Positions 26,259 through 37,380 of a DNA stretch of 64,000 bases are shown here, one piece after another. Position numbers and translations under genes: made by a program. The notes beneath the pieces were generated by a model that was not told the DNA's origin, did no database searches, and saw only the letters and a list, made by a program, of their open reading frames with translations. The stretch is from positions 124,001-188,000 of the forward strand of contig JADNYV010000023.1 of NCBI GenBank assembly GCA_015501055.1, given 5' to 3'. How positions within the stretch are numbered: the first letter of the stretch is position 1; every line of letters starts with the position of its first letter. The stretch is from Mucidula mucida. Lineage: Eukaryota > Basidiomycota > Agaricomycetes > Agaricales > Physalacriaceae.

Positions 26259-27585
26259 TTAATGAACAGAATCAATTGTCGCAGCTGTGGTCATCTTGGA
26301 GACAGCCATGAAGGCATCAAGTAACGACGGTACAACGAAAGGCGTCCGACATTCATCCCGTATTTCCGATAGCAGTGCTTCTTGCTCGGCGTTCTTCCTT
26401 CTAAGCTCTTGCAGTTCTTGCGCCAGTACCTTGTTCTTCTCTTGCTCCATCTTGAGTTGCCTCACTAGGTCTTGATTCGTACTCCCTAGCGTTATCGAGG
26501 GTCAGCACCAGATTCAGAGACCAACAAGCAGGACGAACCCAAAGATTCCAGCGTCGGCTTGCTAAAATTGCTGCCTACGGAGTCGGTCCGCTTGAAGCGC
26601 TTGACAGGATCGCGTTCGTGTGAAGGAGACCGACTCATTGGATGTTTTCCAAGCTAAACACTCGTTAGTGAATGTCAAAAATTCACCAAACATACTCACC
26701 ATGTGTTCCACCGACGACTCCGACCATCTTGTGCGTTGCGAACTTGTTCTGCTTGCGGCTTCATCTTTGTCCATCTCGAACCGCGCATATTCGTAAAAGG
26801 AGTCTTGGTCATCCCAGCTTCCGTCCTCGGGGTAGCTATTGTCGGCATGAGACCAATCTTCTGGTGACGCGTCCATTGCCGGTTGTACTCGGTCAAGCAA
26901 AGATTGCGAGTTGGGACCTCCGAACTTGAATATTCTGTCGTAATTAGTTGCTCCATTTGAGGTCTGCGTTGACAATTGTCCGAACTGATGAAACCTGTTG
27001 GATGACGGTCCAGGCGCACTCAAGTCCCGGCTGTATTCCAAGAAGACGGGAGGATTTAACCCTGAGTTTGGACCAGTCTCGGGGAAAACGCTTGTGATGA
27101 AGGGCAACTCGCAGTCCCTGCACCAAAGATGAGGGCCGAAGAAAACAACGGAAAAGTAACCTACGCTTTAAGTTCTATGAGATCCACCCTCTTGCTAGGG
27201 AGGGACATTACTAGTGGCATGTAATGCAAAGCTTGCAACGTACATCGACAGTCGATGAAGATTGTCTATTATTCGGGACTTCCCCGCGCCTTTGAATCGG
27301 TTGGACAAGCTGTGGTGTAATACCTACATCGACAGCGCATAAGTAGTTACTACATCGAATGCAACAAGAACGCACAGAGTGCTCCGGTACGGTCCAATGT
27401 GTCCGCATGACACCTGGTGCAGAAATGGAAATATTATCACGCTTTGGAGGGGGGATTCCGAAATCCTGTATATGTTTCCTGAACTCCTTTTCGAGCTCTG
27501 GTGGGACTACGTTCGAAGGGACAAAGCGGGAACGTAGATTATCTGTGTAATGGACCTCCACGATGAGGTCAATATTTGAGAACAT
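26259..27585 (-). CDS. Unrecognised protein, family member i (beta module + PFVVP motif)
   Basis: I do not recognise the family. The start at 27585 gives MFSNIDLIVEVHYTDNL, a beta-rich module ending in PGVMRTHWTVPEHS. An intron follows at the same place as in members ii and iii. Later exons encode a Ser/Asp-rich linker (about 27107-26700), then a coiled-coil-like helix (MEQEKNKVLAQELQELRRKN) and the C-terminal motif ECRTPFVVPSLLDAFMAV, with the stop at 26259. Upstream exons before 27585 are possible, so the start is uncertain. It stands head-to-head with members ii and iii. No catalytic motif or membrane segment is seen; the coiled coil suggests a structural or regulatory role, which is inference only. 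Confidence 0.55.
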
Positions 27586-28094
27586 TTGAAACGTTGAAGC
27601 GCTGTGGTCGGTCGTCGGATGCTGGGCAGGTGATACTATCGTCAACAGAGATAGCAATGATGGTAGGCATTGAAATACTCACAACGTTTCGTAAATGACA
27701 ACGATCGAGTGGCAGCTTTCGACTTCGTCTTTGTGCGGTTGAATTTCGACAGAGTCCTAAGCGCAGAATGGTTAGTTTGAACGGCCTGAAAGCCAATCTA
27801 GTTAATCGTTGTCGTGGTCAGAGGGTGAGTTCGTTGGCAATTGTCTAAGCAGGTCCTGATCCGGCGATGATTTCCCCTTTAGGACGATCCTTACGTTTTA
27901 CTCTTCCGACAACGAACGCGAGCAGACCGTCACGCTTAAACGCGCTTCAAGCCCATAGACTCGTGTCTGTGCTCCTCTCATCCTAACAAAAAAACCTTCG
28001 ACGCGTTTTTTTGCCTTGCAACAGGATATCAGCCTCTTCGGCGACTCCGAAACACTTGGCGACAAACAGTTTGAGGTGTTTACACGGATCAGAA
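27586..28094. other. Intergenic between divergent family members i and ii
   Basis: Probably a shared upstream region for members i (minus) and ii (plus). A run AAAAAAACC and T-rich tract lie at about 27987-28012. No clear TATA box. Confidence 0.35.
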
Positions 28095-28500
28095 ATGCCT
28101 ATGGTACCTCAACAGCCTAACTTGGTGAAGAAACCGCGTCTCGAATGGGGGAGACCCATCAGGTGTACTGCCGAAGTGACATATACGGGTGCGAAGGCGG
28201 AAGAGTTTCAACCATGGAAATTGCAGAAAGCTATCGCGTTGCTGAAGGCTGATCTGACCTACATCAAGCTGGTATTTCCAAAGGACAGCGACATTGAGGT
28301 CCTCCGTCGAGGTGTGGTTCGGTTTTTCTGGTTGTCTTGGGAAGACAGTGTCAGTGGTGTTTGCTTCTCGAGCTTGCGCACTTTTAACTCCCTGCCCCTC
28401 AGCCGCTGCACAAAAGCCTGACTGCTAGAACTGATCGTACATCTGATTACTGGCGCACAACCGCAGAAAAGTTGGAAGATTTGTCCATGTACGTCCTTCA
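28095..28500 (+). CDS. Unrecognised protein, family member ii (N-terminal module only)
   Basis: From the ATG at 28095 the frame gives a short polar leader, then WGRPIRCTAEVTYTGAKAEE and a second strand-rich half ending in GVVRFFWLSWEDS. A GTCAGT...CTCAG intron starts at about 28351; the next exon (PLHKSLTARTDRTSDYWRT) ends with EDLSM before a GTACGT donor at about 28490. The exon structure matches member iii. No coiled-coil/PFVVP part follows before member iii starts at 28671, so it is either a truncated duplicate or an N-terminal module spliced into member iii. Function unknown. Confidence 0.45.
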
Positions 28501-28670
28501 TCCTTCACCTCCCATGTAGCGCGGTCTCATCCATCATAGAGAAAGCATTAGAATTTTCGAAAAGTATGTGACATTGCTCTCATCTTTGGAAGCCGACTCA
28601 TCCACGAGATAGCATCAATCCGCCAGAGTCACGCATTGAATCCACTGAATCCCTTCTCCGTCGTGCTGCC

Positions 28671-29921
28671 ATGTCTATTATTACGCCGCAACGCAAGACG
28701 AACACGGAAACATCATCAGATATAGATCAGGCTTCCAAGCCATACAGCTTTTTGACTCATATCAAACCTGTTCGACAATCTGGATGGGGTCTGCCCATCC
28801 GACTTACACTCGAAATAACGTATACGGGCACAAGAACGAGCGAGTTTGTACCGGAACATCTTTCAATGGTTCCAGTCTCAGTCACGTCGGACCTTTTGAG
28901 GCTTCGCCTGCCATTACCACGACAACAGGATATTACTGTTCCGGAACCAGGTGTGGTCAGATGTTGTTGGACAACGTTCGAGCGAAGTGTACATCTTCCA
29001 ATGAGCCGGCTTTTCACTGCTTGATTATTTATAGCCAGTCCACATTGACGTGACTCAAGGGCATTCACAGACTACAACCTGGCACCATCGAAAACGACAA
29101 TTTGAAGCCTTGTCGATGTTGGTCACAATACCTTTCTTTTCATGCTCACTGAACGCCACCTCGTTAGTGGCAATGCACGCATAGCAGAAAGGTGAGCGGC
29201 CATCTCTACCGATTGAGCGATGGAGATCGCTGATATTCTACAGCACTGTTCCCTCCGACCCGTTCACCGACGATGCCTTTTCTAACGCGCACGATGGAAC
29301 CGAGCATGACAAGGAAACAGACCATCCAGGACCCGGATATGAACTCGGAACCCAAGACATACTACTGCATGGCGCAACTGATAACGATGTTGAATCCAAA
29401 GGAGACTTGACAAAAGTATGCCTTTTCTGACTGGCGACTTCTGCTATTCCCAACTGACAGCATTCAATTGAGTGCCCTACTGTAGTCATCCATCACCATA
29501 CGTCAGTACCTCGAAGGCTAACTTGGTCCGGCAATGTAGATGTCCGACTCTAATGACACATTCGAGAAAACATCAGCCTGTCTTCTTGCACTCGACGCCC
29601 TACATCAGCAAGTTGTCTCGCTCGTCGCCGAAGAACAGAACTGGCGTGATCAACTTGGTATCGCTATTCCTGGACCGCCGAACGACCTATGTGAGCTGTC
29701 TGTTTCCTGGGGTCAGGGCGCTAGCTGATGTGGTACTCCTAGTGATGGATATGCGCCTAATAGCATGCAAGGCTGTGGCGGCGGTCGAGAAGAGCAAGCG
29801 CCGAGCCTGTGAGCTCAAGCTAGAGCGCATCCGCTTGGAATGCAGGAGTCCATTCGTCGTACCTGAAGTCTTTGATTCCTATGTGGCAATCGCACAGCTC
29901 ACATCTGAACTTGCTGTATAG
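28671..29921 (+). CDS. Unrecognised protein, family member iii (full layout)
   Basis: Starts with ATG at 28671. The N-terminal module reads WGLPIRLTLEITYTGTRTSE and ends in PGVVRCCWTTFERS. An intron (GTACAT...TATAG) leads to PVHIDVTQGHSQTTTW...EALSMLV. A middle exon at about 29246-29415 is acidic (DPFTDDAFSNAHDGTEHD). From 29540 a helical exon (LLALDALHQQVVSLVAEEQ) leads to a basic helix and the C-terminal motif LECRSPFVVPEVFDSYVAIA, with the stop at 29919-29921. The order of parts and intron positions match members i and ii. Nothing indicates enzymatic activity. The gene lies tandem to ii, in the same orientation. Confidence 0.5.
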
Positions 29922-31597
29922 TATCCGACTTGGTATGTGTGCCTAATAATTCTTGAAATATTTCTACGGTCTAATGCGAGCGGTGTCTTGCCAGATGGCT
30001 TCCCTCTTTTGTCTACGGAGGAAATGAATTATTTGACGAAAGCCGTCGCCTTGTTCATGGACTTCTCCAAGACTCATCTCGATCAAATCACGCGCAGAGA
30101 AACTGAATAGTGCGGCCCCGGTAGGAAGAAGAGCGGACAAAATCTCCCAGGACAATCGATATTCGTCGACTATAACGGTAGGTACGTAGAAATGGTCAAA
30201 GGGCCCCCTGAGGAACGGCAGTAAGGCGCGCTAGCGCGCGTCAACTACGTCTATATTGTCCGCCGGCCCGCGCCACACCGTTGAATGTCTCCGCGTCGTT
30301 CCAGGTTCCAGACTACGCGCCTCTTAACCTGGTACCTCGCCTCAGAGACGGAAATAGCCTTCTGCTTACTCTCAACATAACAAGTGAAACACGTAGGATG
30401 TTCTGCTCTTATGAAGATTCAGAAGGGCACCAACCGACTAGAGGAGCCTTCAGGAACATTCATGTATGACCACGAGACTTCCATAGCAAAATAGGTGGCC
30501 ACTGGCCGCGTTGGGTTCCTGGGACGCGAACCAAAGATCAATGATGTGGCGGGCCCATGGCCGCGTCAGAGAAAGAAAAGGTGATGCGCTAACTATGAGT
30601 TGTAGGAGACTCACTTGCGCGTAATACTTATTGTGGTAAGTGCGCCACATTTACAGGACGCGATTTTGACCTTGAGTCCCAAGTCAACTGTACCAACCTC
30701 CCGCTTTTCTTTCATTTGAACCTGCTTCTGGCTTGGTCGAAACGTCATTCAAATTGTACGTCCACTTCGACTTAGATTCGACTGTAATACTCCGGTTCAA
30801 GTTCTGAACACCAGAGACTCTAGGTCATGTCCGCAAGTTGGAACGAAGAACCCCAGCTATAAGCTCTATATAATGAATTCCGGAGCGCTGTCAACTCCGT
30901 TCATGTGTTGACCGGATCTCTCTATTCACAATGACCTACAACCCTCTCTCAGGCACTGATACCGTGCTCACATTTTGTATTGAGACCGTTCGCCCTTGGG
31001 GGGCACGGGTGGACGTCTGTAATATTCAAATTCGCGTCTTCTGACATTTTTGATTGTCGGGAATCGGGATGCGATCTTAAACTGAGGAGGTACGTATTCA
31101 ACTCTTATCAATTTCCGTGGCCGACGATGGATGGAGTCTTGTCAGGTTTCATATGTGCCCTTCTTCTTTGTGCGCCTGAGTGAACTGAAGTAGTCCATCG
31201 GTGCTTCACGACGTTCGTAGACCCGTTTACTCTGGACATGTCTTCATTGAATCTGACTCTCAGCTCTCAGTGCGATCAACGTTGGATGACCTACTACGTA
31301 GGGTCGCGCCACAAACCGCATGAGCATATGTCAGTTGACCGAACAATCTGCTTCCATCAACCAGTTTCACCGAACGGTGTTTTCTCGTGGGAATCATAAG
31401 ACAAAGCATGCACGGCAATGGGTTCCCCATCCCGAACGCAAGCGCACGAAGCTCGCCGCCTTCGCATTCTCGAAATCTGCGGAACTTTCTGTCCTTGATC
31501 CTGGAAGCGAAACCGCTCAAGACCAGAGACTTGTCGACGTCCCTTTGCAAGAGGATGGGCTTTCTTTGGGTCGGCGGGCCGCCGCCGGCCCGACACT
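29922..31597. other. Interval of about 1.7 kb without a recognised gene
   Basis: Several overlapping open frames on both strands at 31260-31650 look like chance frames. A TATATAA box at 30867-30873 stands 59 nt before an ATG at 30932 that opens a 37-codon frame ending at 31045, possibly the first exon of a small unknown gene. A 14-bp palindrome GCGCGCTAGCGCGC is at 30226-30239. Confidence 0.4.
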
Positions 31598-31627
31598 CCC
31601 CACATTTTCCCCACCCTCATTCCCCGC
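31598..31627 (+). promoter_or_regulatory. Cluster of three CreA/Mig1-like sites
   Basis: CCCCAC at 31598 and 31609 and CCCCGC at 31622 are complements of the SYGGRG site of fungal carbon catabolite repressors. They lie about 100-130 nt upstream of the sugar transporter ATG and just upstream of its TATA box. Confidence 0.5.
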
Positions 31628-31646
31628 ATAAGGGTCCAGGGCATCC

Positions 31647-31653
31647 TATATAA
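31647..31653 (+). promoter_or_regulatory. TATA box of the MFS sugar transporter gene
   Basis: TATATAA lies 79 nt upstream of the ATG at 31726, which has a strong CCGCCATGG context. Confidence 0.6.
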
Positions 31654-31725
31654 GGCTTTCTCCCATGATCATCTGAGTTCGGCAGGCTTCAGTGCGTCCT
31701 CCTACTGACATCGACCCCATCCGCC

Positions 31726-33755
31726 ATGGAGGATACTCGGTTCCAAAACATTCGTGTCTATTGTAGGTCGACTCAAATTCGCGTTTTCTCGAGCTAACTC
31801 GTGTTATAGGGCTCGCGTTCGTCGTGTATTGGGGTATTGTGCTGTTCGGTTATGATACGTACGCGCGCTCTTTGAATATGCAAAGCCGTGGTCTCATTAC
31901 CTCAACAGTGGTGTCGGTGGAGGCGTCGTCAACAACTCTTACTTCCAGAAGCACTTTGGGATGGTAAAAGAAGACGGAACGCAAGACAAGCACAGAGTGA
32001 ACGAAGTCTCGTCCAACGTTGTGTCTGTGCTTCAGGCTGGTGCTTTCTTCGGCGCACTGGGTAGTACAGCTATATCTCGTATGTCTCTTTTCACACTGGT
32101 CTTATGTCTTTCTAACGGATTGTTTTCAGCTCGCATCGGTCGTCGATACACTCTGCTTGCTTTCGCACTCCTTTTCAGTGTTGGTGCTGTGCGTCCTTTC
32201 TCAATTCTTGCCATATCCCAACCTGATTGTAACGATTTGAAGATACTAACTACCGTCGCCGAATCTCCATCAAATGGTCTGGCGCTTATCTACGCCGGTC
32301 GTGTCATTTCCGGTGTTGGGATCGGTGGTATCTCTGCGGTCGCGCCTGCGTTCGTCTCGGAGTGCTGTCCGAAGGAAGTCCGTGGACGGATCACAGGTCT
32401 ATTCCAGATCATGGTGGCTATTGGTGTCATGCTGTCGTACTTCATCAACTGTGCGTCGATTATTTACCTACCATGCTTGCTCTTGCTCATATTTCCAGAT
32501 GGCATTGGTATCAACATCCACAACAGCGTGAATGTCTGGCGGATTCCGTTCGGTTTCCAGCTAGTCCCCGCTGGAATCATGACCTTCGGTCTCCTTACTA
32601 TCAAGGTTTGTCTCCAATAATCAAAATGTGCGAACGAGCCGGAACCGATATATTCCCATAGGAATCCCCTCGTTGGCTAGCCTCGGTCGGTCGGAAAGAA
32701 GACGCTCTCAACAACTTGGCTTACCTTCGTCGTCGATCAATACATGATGAAGTGGTCCTTCACGAAATAGCTGAAATCGAGGCTGCCATCGAGGAAGAGC
32801 GTATCGCTCGCGAGGGTCTCGGTATCAAGGAGGCGTTCTTCGGCAAAGGCAACTTCATCCGTTTCGTGATTGCCTTTGTCATCTTCCTGCTACAACAGTG
32901 GTCTGGCCAGAACAGTGTCAACTACTATGCCCCCCAAATCTTCGGTATGCCTTTCATCCGCTTGAGTTCTCAGGATTGAAGCTGACCCACTTTTCTCAGC
33001 CTCTATCGGCTACACCGGCACCAAGAACTCGCTCCTTGCGTCTGGAATCTACGGTGTCGTTAAAGTCGTGGCCACTGCCATCTTCATCTTCTTTGGTGTC
33101 GAGTACCTTGGACGAAAGCTTTCTCTCATCATCTCGGCATTCGGAATGGGCACACTGTTCTATATCATCGGCGCTATCCTCAAGACTCATCCGCCACCGG
33201 CTGTCAGTTCTAGCGACGTTGTTACTGCAGTCTCCCCCGCAAGTCAAGCCATGGCTGCCATGCTTTACATTTACGTTTGCTTCTATTCGATGGGCTGGGG
33301 TCCTTTGCCATGGGTGTACGTCTCCGATATTTTCCCGACCAGGACTAGGCATTACGGTTTGGCGATGGCCAGTGCTTCTCAATGGCTATGGAGTACGCGT
33401 TTTGGTCAATTTGAGTTACACAGCTGACATTTCTGTGCGCAGATTTCGTTGTCTCAAAAGTCACTCCCGATATGGTCAGTGACCTCGGTTGGAAGATCTT
33501 CATCATGTTTGCCACGGTCAACGTTGGCGGTATGGGTGTGTTCTCACTGTACGTCCTACGCCACTTCTTGTGACTTCTTCGTGTTAACGCATCGATAGTC
33601 TTATCCCCGAGACCAAGGGCCGCAGTTTGGAGGACATGGACATCATTTTCGGTGCCATTTCCCAAGAGGAGCGTACAGCCAACATTGTCGCGCAGGAGAG
33701 GGCGTTCGAGGAGACTGAAGGCAAGAGCGTACACAGCATCCAGGATAAGGTTTAA
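31726..33755 (+). CDS. MFS sugar/quinate-type transporter
   Basis: Twelve-helix plasma-membrane symporter of the fungal sugar porter family; closest in motif to quinate permeases (QutD-like). Motifs in order: GYDT then GVGGGVVNNSYF after helix 1, ARIGRRYTLL (the G-R-R loop 2-3 motif), AGRVISGVGIGGISAVAPAF, CPKEVRGRITGLFQIMVAIG, ESPRWLASVGRKEDA (the PESPRxL motif), QQWSGQNSVNYYAPQIF, the GRKLSL loop, and LIPETKGRSLEDMD at the C-terminus, which matches the PETKGRSLEE motif. About ten exons with short introns. The stop is at 33753-33755. CreA-like promoter sites suggest glucose repression. Substrate (quinate, hexose or other) cannot be fixed from sequence. Confidence 0.88.
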
Positions 33756-34266
33756 GCTCTACGAGAAAATTTCTACGCTGTATTTTTAGTTCCATGACAT
33801 TCACATTGGTGCCTGCGATCGTTTCGCGAGTAAACATCAAGGAAGGTCGTATATTGTCGACAAAACTGGGTCATAAGAAGCGACAGTACAGGTTATAAGG
33901 TTGAAAAGAAGATCTGAGGTAAACTTGGAAAGGAGTGGCATACACACACCCCAAGCCGCTCGCAAGCCAAAGGAAAGGGGACAGAATCAGAAAGATAGAA
34001 AGAAAATAGCGAAGAACATTGGCGGGTGCGACATTTGACATGTAGCAAACTCACACCCCCCAACGCCCTGGGCCGAGGATTGAAAGAAGTATGGTCCCTC
34101 TAGTATGGGCCATCGGAAGCGCTAAGAATAAAAAAATAAGGACTTGGAAGAAAACGTAAACGTGAAGGTCAAAGAGAAAGCAGACGGGCACTCAGTTTGA
34201 CCTGAAAGTGCCAGAAGAAATGCCCCTCAACCCCCTAATTGACTTCACAACAGCAGTAACAGTTCA
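33756..34266. other. Convergent 3' spacer
   Basis: Lies between the convergent transporter genes; A/G-rich, no gene seen. Confidence 0.5.
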
Positions 34267-36316
34267 TCAAATCGCAATATTGCCTCCCTTATCATAGAAG
34301 ACCTTGACCATGACCGCCATGAGCGCGGAGGCGATGAGCCAAGTTCCTCCGAAGAGTTGGACAGGCAGAAAGTTGATCTTGCCGGTGGACGGGTCGGTGT
34401 GCCGATCGAGAATCGCGCCAGAGACTGGTGGTCCGACGAGTGTCCCAGGCTTACGAAACATGAGGCTTCTCCCGTGAATGTCAAGATGCCACTTAATACT
34501 CACCACGAAGCTCGAGAACATGACTCCTGTAATGCTTGCCAGACCTTCGACCCCATACAGATCGGCAGCGACTATATACGAACCATCAATACGTGGGAGA
34601 AGTTTCGAGAGTTTGTACCTACCGACAGGATACAGACTGACATATCCTCCCGTGAAAAATCCGTAGAAAGACGAGAACGCCATGAGGCCGGCGAGATTGT
34701 GTACGAATGGCCATATCGCCAACTGCCCGACACCGCCCAGGAACTGGCACAAAGAGAGAATGTGAAGATGCCCTAGATGATCTCCGACAATCCCTAAGCA
34801 CTATAGATAGCGAGCTTTGAATACAGAAGTGATAAGCGCACTGGACCAGTAAGAACTCACGACGCGTCCAATTGCGGAAAAGGCCGAAATCAGTGCTGCA
34901 GAGTTCGCACCGTCCTGTGCGCTGCGTTCAAGTTTATTGACGGCGTAGTCTATGAGCCGAGAGTTGATGAAGCATTCTGTCTTTCCGAGTGATGGCACCC
35001 ACCTGGAACATAGAACAAGGGAACATAGAAGCCGGGACCGCTGAAGAGTCCAATTGAGCAGAGGAATAGGAACACTTTGTTTGTCATCAAGTTCGTGTCT
35101 ATCCTGGTGGGTGGACGGACGGACGCCCGAGGCTTGAGGAAAATGTCGGCAATTCCCAGCGCTACACGAAGTAGTATTAGCCCGAGATTAATATCACGAA
35201 TCAAGCGCGAACAAACGCAGGTCTATCGTCACATGACAATAAAATCGAAAGAAATCCTACCTAGCAGAGTCATCAGACCAGTTGCTCTCAGCGCCCACCG
35301 GAAGCCGAAGTGATCAATGAGCTTTTGCGTCAAGGGACTGAGTACGAGCCCTCCCACGCCTGTTGGAACAATATTGGGGCACTGTGGAAGACACCAAGAA
35401 AAGAAATAACGAACCATAGCCACTGGCTGCGATTCCAGTGGCGAGACCTATAACTCCCGTGAGTCGTGTTCGACCACGAGAATTCTTTGAATTACCTCGA
35501 TGCTTGGTAAACTGAATGTATGTGAGTACTGTGCGGAAAGGGTCCATGAGATGGAGCCGCAATACTTACCCATTGAGAAGGGATGCAGACAGCGGGTATG
35601 AAGGCAAACCCGCTTCCAACACCAAACATGACGCCTATGCGCATTTAAGATTAACTAAGGCGCGAAATGAAGGTCGAGAACGATACCTTGTGTGAGATAC
35701 AGATGCCAGATATGTGTTCTAGATGCACGAGTTACAGACTGACTTAACTCATCGAAATCAAAGAAGGTCCTACGAGTATGACGCGGCGATGAGCCCCATG
35801 CACATTATGCATGTTCCCATGAATCCAGTAATCCTGAAACCAATACGTTGCGCGAGGATACCCGCCAAGCTGCCATGATGGTCAGTTACGAAGTTAGCAA
35901 CGTTGAACAGCTTACATGCCAACGAGTGGCTGTCCCGTAGCCTGAATGGACCCGACCCAGGCTAGATCAGAACTGGATACAGGACCCAGCACATGAGAAG
36001 TAAAGTAATGGCTTTGGTACACGCCCCACGACGACTCGATGCTATGCAGATGTTAGCACCGCCTCGTTCTGGGGTAACAACAATTATAGACGAACCCTAG
36101 AGCGAAGAAATGCACGACGAAGGAGCAGAGGACGCAAATCCAGCCATATCCTCCGTCTGGAAGGGCTTCGTCATCTTTGTGTCCTTCGACGTTGGGAACA
36201 GCGGGCACGTATGGTACAATAGTAGAGGATATTGGGGTCGAAACATCGCTTTCAGCGTCGGTCGACGGCGTGCTGTCAGAGCAAGAGCAATAACCAGAAT
36301 CGAGGACTAGAGTCAT
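34267..36316 (-). CDS. MFS monocarboxylate-type transporter (MCH-like)
   Basis: Membrane transporter of the monocarboxylate porter family. From the ATG at 36316 comes an acidic Ser-rich cytosolic leader, then the family signature DGGYGWICVLCSFVVHFFAL that opens helix 1. Later parts recognised are FGVGSGFAFIPAVCIPSQWF-like helix 4 (about 35560-35650), TGVIGLATGIAASGYGSLF, the ALRATGLMTLLG helix, a central loop with PRASVRPPTRIDTNL, then LIDYAVNKLE and the C-terminal AILDRHTDPSTGKINFLPVQ ending in KVFYDKGGNIAI at 34267. About ten exons. Fungal relatives include riboflavin and uncharacterised carboxylate carriers; several lack proton-coupled carboxylate activity, so the substrate is open. It faces the sugar transporter tail to tail. 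Confidence 0.8.
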
Positions 36317-37380
36317 ATACAAATGAGGCTTGTGAGGGATCAAACCAAGGAAGAAATGAACGCACAATGGATCCTATAAGGGCAAACATGCCGCCCGAGA
36401 TCAGACCAATCCTAAGCGCCTGTAATTACTAAATTAGGCGCCGGTAGATCCATGGGTGATGATGTTACGAGTCCCTGTTGTCGTTGTAAATCTTCCCGCC
36501 CACAATCCACTGTTGCTTGTAAATGTGAGGCAATTCGGGCATCCAGCCGGTCCCGGGCGCCTAATCGTAGTTGGTTATGTAAAAAATTAAGCGCCCGTCG
36601 TCCTGAGCATGCGGAAATGCTTCAGGCGCACTGCTATTCAAGTAGCAAGGCTGTTACCATCAGATACTTGCACCAGTAAATTGCGAAAGAATGACAAATG
36701 AAGACGCCACAGTTCCCCTCATGACTGACTTCCAAGTGGTCTGATAGAAAGACTCGACGAAAACGCGGGCATCGAATGATGTCGACGTAGATGAAATGCG
36801 TGCATTGTTATATTGACGCACAGTCAGTATCAGTTCTTTCTGAAAAGAACTGACACTGACACCCGTAATGGAAAAGAAAGAGGAGAAGATCAATGTTGAT
36901 GGTGGTGGAAAGAACATCCATATTTGAGCTCCGCCTCGCACTTCGCCAGGATTGTCTAGACCTCGAAACGACTGCATGGCTGACATTCAATTCCGCCTCA
37001 CCTTCTACGCCACGAACACGTCTATGAATCTTGCGACCCGGGCTCGCTCTGTACAATCTACACTGATGTTCGTTATCCATCTCATCTTACTGATCAATCG
37101 TAAGAAACAACGACATTAACTAGTTCAACCACGCACTTGTTATCTCCCTGCCTGGAGTCACAAGCCTCCAGGGGGGACGTCACTAAGTGCGGCGAAGCTC
37201 AAGGAATTCTGATTTCATAGCTTTAATACCTATCCCGTTGACTTGGCTCATCTCAGGATTCTGGGAATGATCCGTTATGATGTATGCTTGGTCAATTCGT
37301 CAAGTACTTGCATAGCGTTTAATAAATAAATGTAGTAATGTCCACCCAATTGATTGAAAACGGTTTCCTTGCCAGGTCCC
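36317..37380. other. Intergenic, about 1.06 kb
   Basis: No recognised gene. A minus-strand frame of 108 codons (ATG at 36986 to 36660) has no family motif. The 10-bp arms ATTAGGCGCC (36433-36442) and GGCGCCTAAT (36556-36565) form an inverted repeat in the upstream region of the MFS gene. Confidence 0.4.

Noticed and set aside
31260..31653. Four overlapping frames of 88-103 codons on both strands
   Set aside because: No motif in any of them, and the region is promoter-proximal with strong promoter elements; they look like chance frames in GC-rich DNA.
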